9,008 bases of DNA from Gammaproteobacteria bacterium. GTDB taxonomy: Bacteria > Pseudomonadota > Gammaproteobacteria > Pseudomonadales > DSM-25080. Below are positions 6,930 to 9,008 of the stretch, in pieces. A model generated the notes under the pieces. That model worked only from the letters and a program-made list of their open reading frames with translations, searched no databases and had not been told where the DNA came from. Location: NCBI GenBank assembly GCA_013372965.1, contig JABXIR010000136.1, positions 1-9,008 of the forward strand. The letters are read 5' to 3'. The position numbers and the translations under genes are program-made. Positions within the stretch are counted from its first letter, which is position 1; every line of letters starts with the position of its first letter.

Positions 6930-7166
6930 ATGAATGTAAAAACTACCCAAGCCGAAGTGATCGTCCGTCATAAAGGCACTACGAATGGTTACAAAAACGT
7001 CTGCCCACACTTGGGGAAGCCGCTTTACCCCGCAGGTCAGAGCTTTACCATTGAAGCTGGTTATTTAATCTGCCAATACCATGCCGCCGTGTTCGATGCC
7101 GAAACGGGACACTGTATTTCTGGGCCATGTGAGGGTTCTAGTCTGACTCCAGTAGAACCGGAATAA
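6930..7166 (+). CDS. Rieske [2Fe-2S] domain protein, N-terminally short
   Basis: Small iron-sulfur electron-transfer protein of the Rieske ferredoxin type; its partner is unknown. It has 78 residues. Seen: cluster motif 1 NVCPHLGKPL with Cys25 and His27, and motif 2 LICQYHAAVFDAETG with Cys48 and His51, so all four ligands are present. The following CISGPCEGSSLTPVE is the typical closing segment of the soluble ~105-110-residue family, which often ends with a G-P-C turn and a short strand. Only 24 residues precede the first Cys, against roughly 40 in the family, so the first beta-strands of the fold appear to be missing. No alternative in-frame start exists, since a TAG stands at 6888-6890 with no start codon before 6930. 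AGGG (6915-6918) is 11 bases upstream. Its 3' end overlaps convergent sfsA by 29 bases. Confidence 0.8.
   Translation: MNVKTTQAEVIVRHKGTTNGYKNVCPHLGKPLYPAGQSFTIEAGYLICQYHAAVFDAETGHCISGPCEGSSLTPVEPE
7134..7159. repeat. Inverted repeat in the Rieske/sfsA 3' overlap
   Basis: GGTTCTA (7134-7140) and TAGAACC (7153-7159) form a perfect 7-base-pair repeat. CTG/CAG pairs inside it around a 4-base loop, with a 2-base bulge. It straddles the sfsA stop (7138-7140) and the last Rieske codons. Neither strand has a U-tract after it, so it is not a standard intrinsic terminator. It could still end or protect both convergent transcripts. Confidence 0.5.
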
Positions 7167-7854
7167 AGCCATCGAGGCTCATGTCATGGGTCGAAATATT
7201 GCATGACACTGCAAGCACCTCAACTCCCTCTTGTTTTGCCTGAACCAAGGCCTCCGAGTAGTTTGGATCGATATCAAAGGCTGGACTCACCTGCTGGATT
7301 CCCGTGTGCATCGCGACAAAAATCATCACCGCACGATGCCCGTCTCGGGTTGCATCTACCAGCGATCGGACATGCTTGAGAGCTCGGACCGAGGTCGTGT
7401 CGGGAAACTTACCCATGTCGCCGTCGAGCAACGTACACGACTTCACTTCAATATAGACAGATTGCTCGTCGGACGTCGTGACGAAAAAATCGGCTCGACC
7501 ATGTCCGTTGGGAAAACTTTGTTCTGACCTCAACAGAGCAACATTAAAATACTCGTTGAGAAGCCCAGTCGAAAGGCTATCGGCGACCAACCGATTAGCT
7601 TGCTGTGTATTAACACAGATCAAATCACCCAAGCGGTTTTCTGTGAGTTCCCAAGTATGCGCATATTTTCGCTTAGGATTGCCCGAGCGACTCAGCCAGA
7701 TACGATCACCCGCGGCACCGCAACCGGTCATCGCGCCCGTATTAGGACAATGCACCGTAAACTCCTTGCCGCTCGCGTCAATAACATCTGCCAAGAACCG
7801 CTTGTAGCGACGCTTTAACGTGACGGGTTCTAACTTTGATTGATAATGAATCAT
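7138..7854 (-). CDS. sfsA: SfsA family protein (sugar fermentation stimulation protein homologue)
   Basis: SfsA was named for an effect on maltose metabolism in E. coli; the family carries a nucleic-acid-binding N-terminus and a PD-(D/E)XK nuclease-like core, and its cellular role is unsettled. It has 238 residues, close to E. coli SfsA (234). Seen: RYKRFLADVIDASGKEFTVH (16-35), HCPNTGAMTGC (35-45), KRKYAHTWEL (61-70), ICVNTQQANRLV (79-90), the candidate catalytic Asp122 in GRADFFV, and Glu136/Lys138 in YIEVKSCTL. FPDTTSVRALKHVRSL (150-165) and the C-terminal SLDGFIPVLL are also typical. The start ATG gives the standard short lead before RYKRFL, although the ribosome site is weak (AGGCGAG, 14 bases upstream). 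In E. coli sfsA lies immediately upstream of dksA in the same direction; here it is adjacent but divergent. TATAGT on the minus strand at 7932-7927 is a possible -10. Confidence 0.93.
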   Translation of the reverse strand: MIHYQSKLEPVTLKRRYKRFLADVIDASGKEFTVHCPNTGAMTGCGAAGDRIWLSRSGNPKRKYAHTWELTENRLGDLICVNTQQANRLVADSLSTGLLNEYFNVALLRSEQSFPNGHGRADFFVTTSDEQSVYIEVKSCTLLDGDMGKFPDTTSVRALKHVRSLVDATRDGHRAVMIFVAMHTGIQQVSPAFDIDPNYSEALVQAKQEGVEVLAVSCNISTHDMSLDGFIPVLLESD

Positions 7855-7964
7855 TCTGTCTGGATTAACTCGCCTTTCAGTCGTTCAAACTTGCATTCCA
7901 ACGAAACACACAGTAAAAAAGAGACAACTATAACAACATCACTGACCGGTACTTGAATTAGGTA

Positions 7965-8001
7965 TTTTTACTGCAAAAAAATAATACTACGCAGTTAAAA
8001 A
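7965..8001. repeat. AT-rich inverted repeat upstream of dksA
   Basis: TTTTTACTGC (7965-7974) and GCAGTTAAAAA (7991-8001) are inverted copies, differing by one inserted T, and flank a 16-base AT-rich centre. The right arm ends a few bases before the proposed dksA extended -10, so the repeat covers its -35 region. The position suits an operator, or a repeat shared by the divergent sfsA and dksA promoters. No regulator is identifiable. Confidence 0.4.
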
Positions 8002-8004
8002 GTG

Positions 8005-8021
8005 TGCTATTTTCCGCACCC
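8005..8021 (+). promoter_or_regulatory. Candidate dksA promoter: extended -10 with GC-rich discriminator
   Basis: TGC directly before TATTTT (8008-8013) makes an extended -10, followed by CCGCACCC, a GC-rich discriminator. No good -35 hexamer is present at 16-18 bases, as is tolerated with an extended -10. A start near 8020 would give a leader of about 70 bases. GC-rich discriminators are typical of promoters inhibited by ppGpp/DksA, and dksA is feedback-controlled in E. coli, so autoregulation is a reasonable inference. Confidence 0.4.
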
Positions 8022-8032
8022 AATTTTAAGAT

Positions 8033-8057
8033 GTACTTGCCTACCTAAGGTAAGTAT
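8033..8057 (+). promoter_or_regulatory. Hairpin in the dksA leader
   Basis: TACTTGCCT (8034-8042) pairs with AGGTAAGTA (8048-8056) around the 5-base loop ACCTA, giving nine base pairs including one G-U wobble; bases 8033 and 8057 can add another wobble. It ends 22 bases before the GAGGG ribosome site (8079-8083) of dksA. It could affect leader stability or translation. It does not sequester the ribosome site itself. Confidence 0.4.
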
Positions 8058-8091
8058 TACCGACAGCGACAAGCTAACGAGGGTTGTCACA

Positions 8092-8520
8092 ATGGCTAAC
8101 GAAAGTTCATTCTCATCACACGGTGTTGCGCCTTACGTAGAAAAGAAAGGCGAAGAGTACATGAACGAAAAGCAGCGCGAGCACTTCACTGAACTTTTAC
8201 TTGCATGGAAACGCGAGTTAATGGAAGAAGTCGATCGCACCGTTTCACACATGCGCGATGAAGCTGCCAATTTCCCAGATCCAGCCGACCGAGCAACTCA
8301 GGAAGAAGAGTTCAGTCTAGAGTTACGTACTCGCGATCGTGAGCGTAAGCTCATTAAAAAGATCGACTCGACACTCGATCTAATCGAAAAAGACGAATAC
8401 GGATTTTGCGACACCTGTGGTGTTGAAATCGGCGTTCGTCGACTCGAAGCGCGCCCAACGGCCACGCTTTGCATCGACTGCAAAACACTCGATGAAATCA
8501 AAGAACGCCAGATGGCGTAA
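8092..8520 (+). CDS. dksA: RNA polymerase-binding transcription factor DksA
   Basis: DksA enters the RNA polymerase secondary channel and, with ppGpp, represses rRNA promoters and activates amino-acid promoters. From the ATG at 8092 it has 142 residues, near the 151 of E. coli DksA. Seen: an N-terminal segment leading into the coiled coil (about 25-100), with the tip sequence FPDPADRATQEEEFSLELR (61-79) including Asp63 and Asp66, the acidic tip residues. The zinc finger is CDTCGVEIGVRRLEARP (106-122), then LCIDC, giving ligands Cys106, Cys109, Cys127 and Cys130. It closes with KTLDEIKERQMA. The frame is open upstream to 8002, but the 8092 start has GAGGG 8 bases upstream and matches the family. 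It is followed by an intrinsic terminator and then gluQRS, the classic gammaproteobacterial order. Confidence 0.97.
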   Translation: MANESSFSSHGVAPYVEKKGEEYMNEKQREHFTELLLAWKRELMEEVDRTVSHMRDEAANFPDPADRATQEEEFSLELRTRDRERKLIKKIDSTLDLIEKDEYGFCDTCGVEIGVRRLEARPTATLCIDCKTLDEIKERQMA

Positions 8521-8529
8521 CACGGATTT

Positions 8530-8556
8530 AAAAGACTGGCCTCGGCCAGTCTTTTT
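8530..8556 (+). terminator. Rho-independent terminator between dksA and gluQRS
   Basis: AAAAGACTGGC (8530-8540) and GCCAGTCTTTT (8545-8555) form a perfect 11-base-pair stem with the 4-base loop CTCG and a run of five T (8552-8556). It starts 10 bases after the dksA stop and ends 8 bases before the gluQRS ATG. Because the A-rich left arm pairs with the U-tract, it may also act weakly in reverse. A terminator at this same place limits gluQRS expression in Shigella flexneri. Confidence 0.92.
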
Positions 8557-8564
8557 GTATTCCC

Positions 8565-9008
8565 ATGTATATCGGGCGTTTTGCTCCTTCTCCTACAGGT
8601 CCACTTCACTTCGGTTCACTCTGCTGTGCACTCGCTAGCTACGCCGATGCAAAAGCGAACCAAGGTCACTGGCACTTGCGGATCGAAGATCTCGATCCAC
8701 CTCGCTGCCAGCCGGGCGCGAGTGAAGTCATTATCGAACAACTGCAGTCTCACGGCTTAGTCCCCGATTCGATCAGTTATCAATCGCAACATCTCGACCG
8801 CTATCAACGCAGCCTCGAACAACTCATCACTCTTCCAAACGTGTATTACTGCAATTGCACCCGAAAAGAGATCGTGTCTCGCGGTGGGACGGAGCAAGGG
8901 TACTGTCTGAACCGTCAACATCAAATCGACCCAAATGATGCCGCGATTCGTGTTCGGCTCGAGACTCAACCCAGTTGGAATGATTTAGTCCAGGGGCAAC
9001 AACAGAAC
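8565..9008 (+). CDS. gluQ: Glutamyl-Q tRNA(Asp) synthetase (3' end outside window)
   Basis: GluQRS activates glutamate and attaches it to the queuosine base at position 34 of tRNA(Asp), giving glutamyl-queuosine. It is a paralogue of GluRS without the anticodon-binding domain. The first 148 codons are present out of about 300 in the family, and the frame is open to the window edge. Seen: MYIGRFAPSPTGPLHFGSL with the class I HIGH-type motif HFGS at 15-18, the active-site RIEDLDPPR (39-47), YQSQHLDRYQ (72-81), and a zinc segment YYCNCTRKEI...GYC with Cys96, Cys98 and Cys114. In the E. coli protein a Tyr supplies the fourth ligand; by spacing, that position is Glu110 here. The ATG is chosen because it gives the family start; no Shine-Dalgarno is visible, since the terminator of dksA occupies the upstream bases. 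Expression probably depends on readthrough from dksA. Confidence 0.95.
   Translation, partial: MYIGRFAPSPTGPLHFGSLCCALASYADAKANQGHWHLRIEDLDPPRCQPGASEVIIEQLQSHGLVPDSISYQSQHLDRYQRSLEQLITLPNVYYCNCTRKEIVSRGGTEQGYCLNRQHQIDPNDAAIRVRLETQPSWNDLVQGQQQN

Noticed and set aside
8002..8091. Extension of DksA by 30 residues from an upstream ATG
   Set aside because: The extension would span the proposed promoter and leader hairpin, has no match to DksA, and the 8092 start has a strong ribosome site.
1..9008. Mobile element, CRISPR array, tRNA or prophage content
   Set aside because: No transposase or integrase motifs, no regular repeats and no cloverleaf were seen on either strand; the genes are core or common accessory types.

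Overview
The window looks like an ordinary stretch of a gammaproteobacterial chromosome, probably from a marine or aquatic heterotroph (inference). The main clues are the dksA-gluQRS pair with sfsA beside it, an RsuA/RsmC-type pair of 16S rRNA modification genes, and a proteobacterial lipoprotein signal. Base composition appears even (roughly half GC by eye), and I see no insertion sequences, integrase, tRNA, CRISPR array or phage genes. All main genes use similar codons, so nothing suggests recent transfer.

Left part (1-4487): a penicillin-acylase-family Ntn hydrolase runs in from the left edge, probably lacking its first residues. It converges with a short, divergent PAPS-reductase-like gene (cysH family); the two stops overlap by 4 bases. 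Upstream of cysH on the same minus strand is a secreted lipoprotein M28 metallopeptidase of the carboxypeptidase Q type, followed by a strong hairpin.

Middle (4574-6713): a plus-strand operon encodes an FKBP/SlyD-like prolyl isomerase, an RsuA-type 16S rRNA pseudouridine synthase (TTG start) and an RsmC/RlmG-type rRNA guanine-N2 methyltransferase. Gaps are 6 bases and an 11-base overlap, so it reads as a ribosome-maturation unit. Directly opposite its end lies an unlisted 27-codon minus-strand reading frame encoding a probable single-pass membrane peptide.

Right part (6930-9008): an N-terminally short Rieske [2Fe-2S] protein converges with, and overlaps, sfsA. sfsA is divergent from dksA across a 237-base AT-rich regulatory region. 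That region holds an extended -10 with a GC-rich discriminator, an inverted repeat and a leader hairpin. dksA ends in a clear intrinsic terminator, and gluQRS begins only 8-10 bases beyond it and runs off the right edge. This gene is easily missed because it has no stop in the window.

I did not find a clear new defence or mobile system. The most interesting items are the small membrane ORF, the altered PAPS-binding segment of CysH, the short Rieske gene with a possible out-of-frame upstream remnant, and the dksA leader and terminator architecture.
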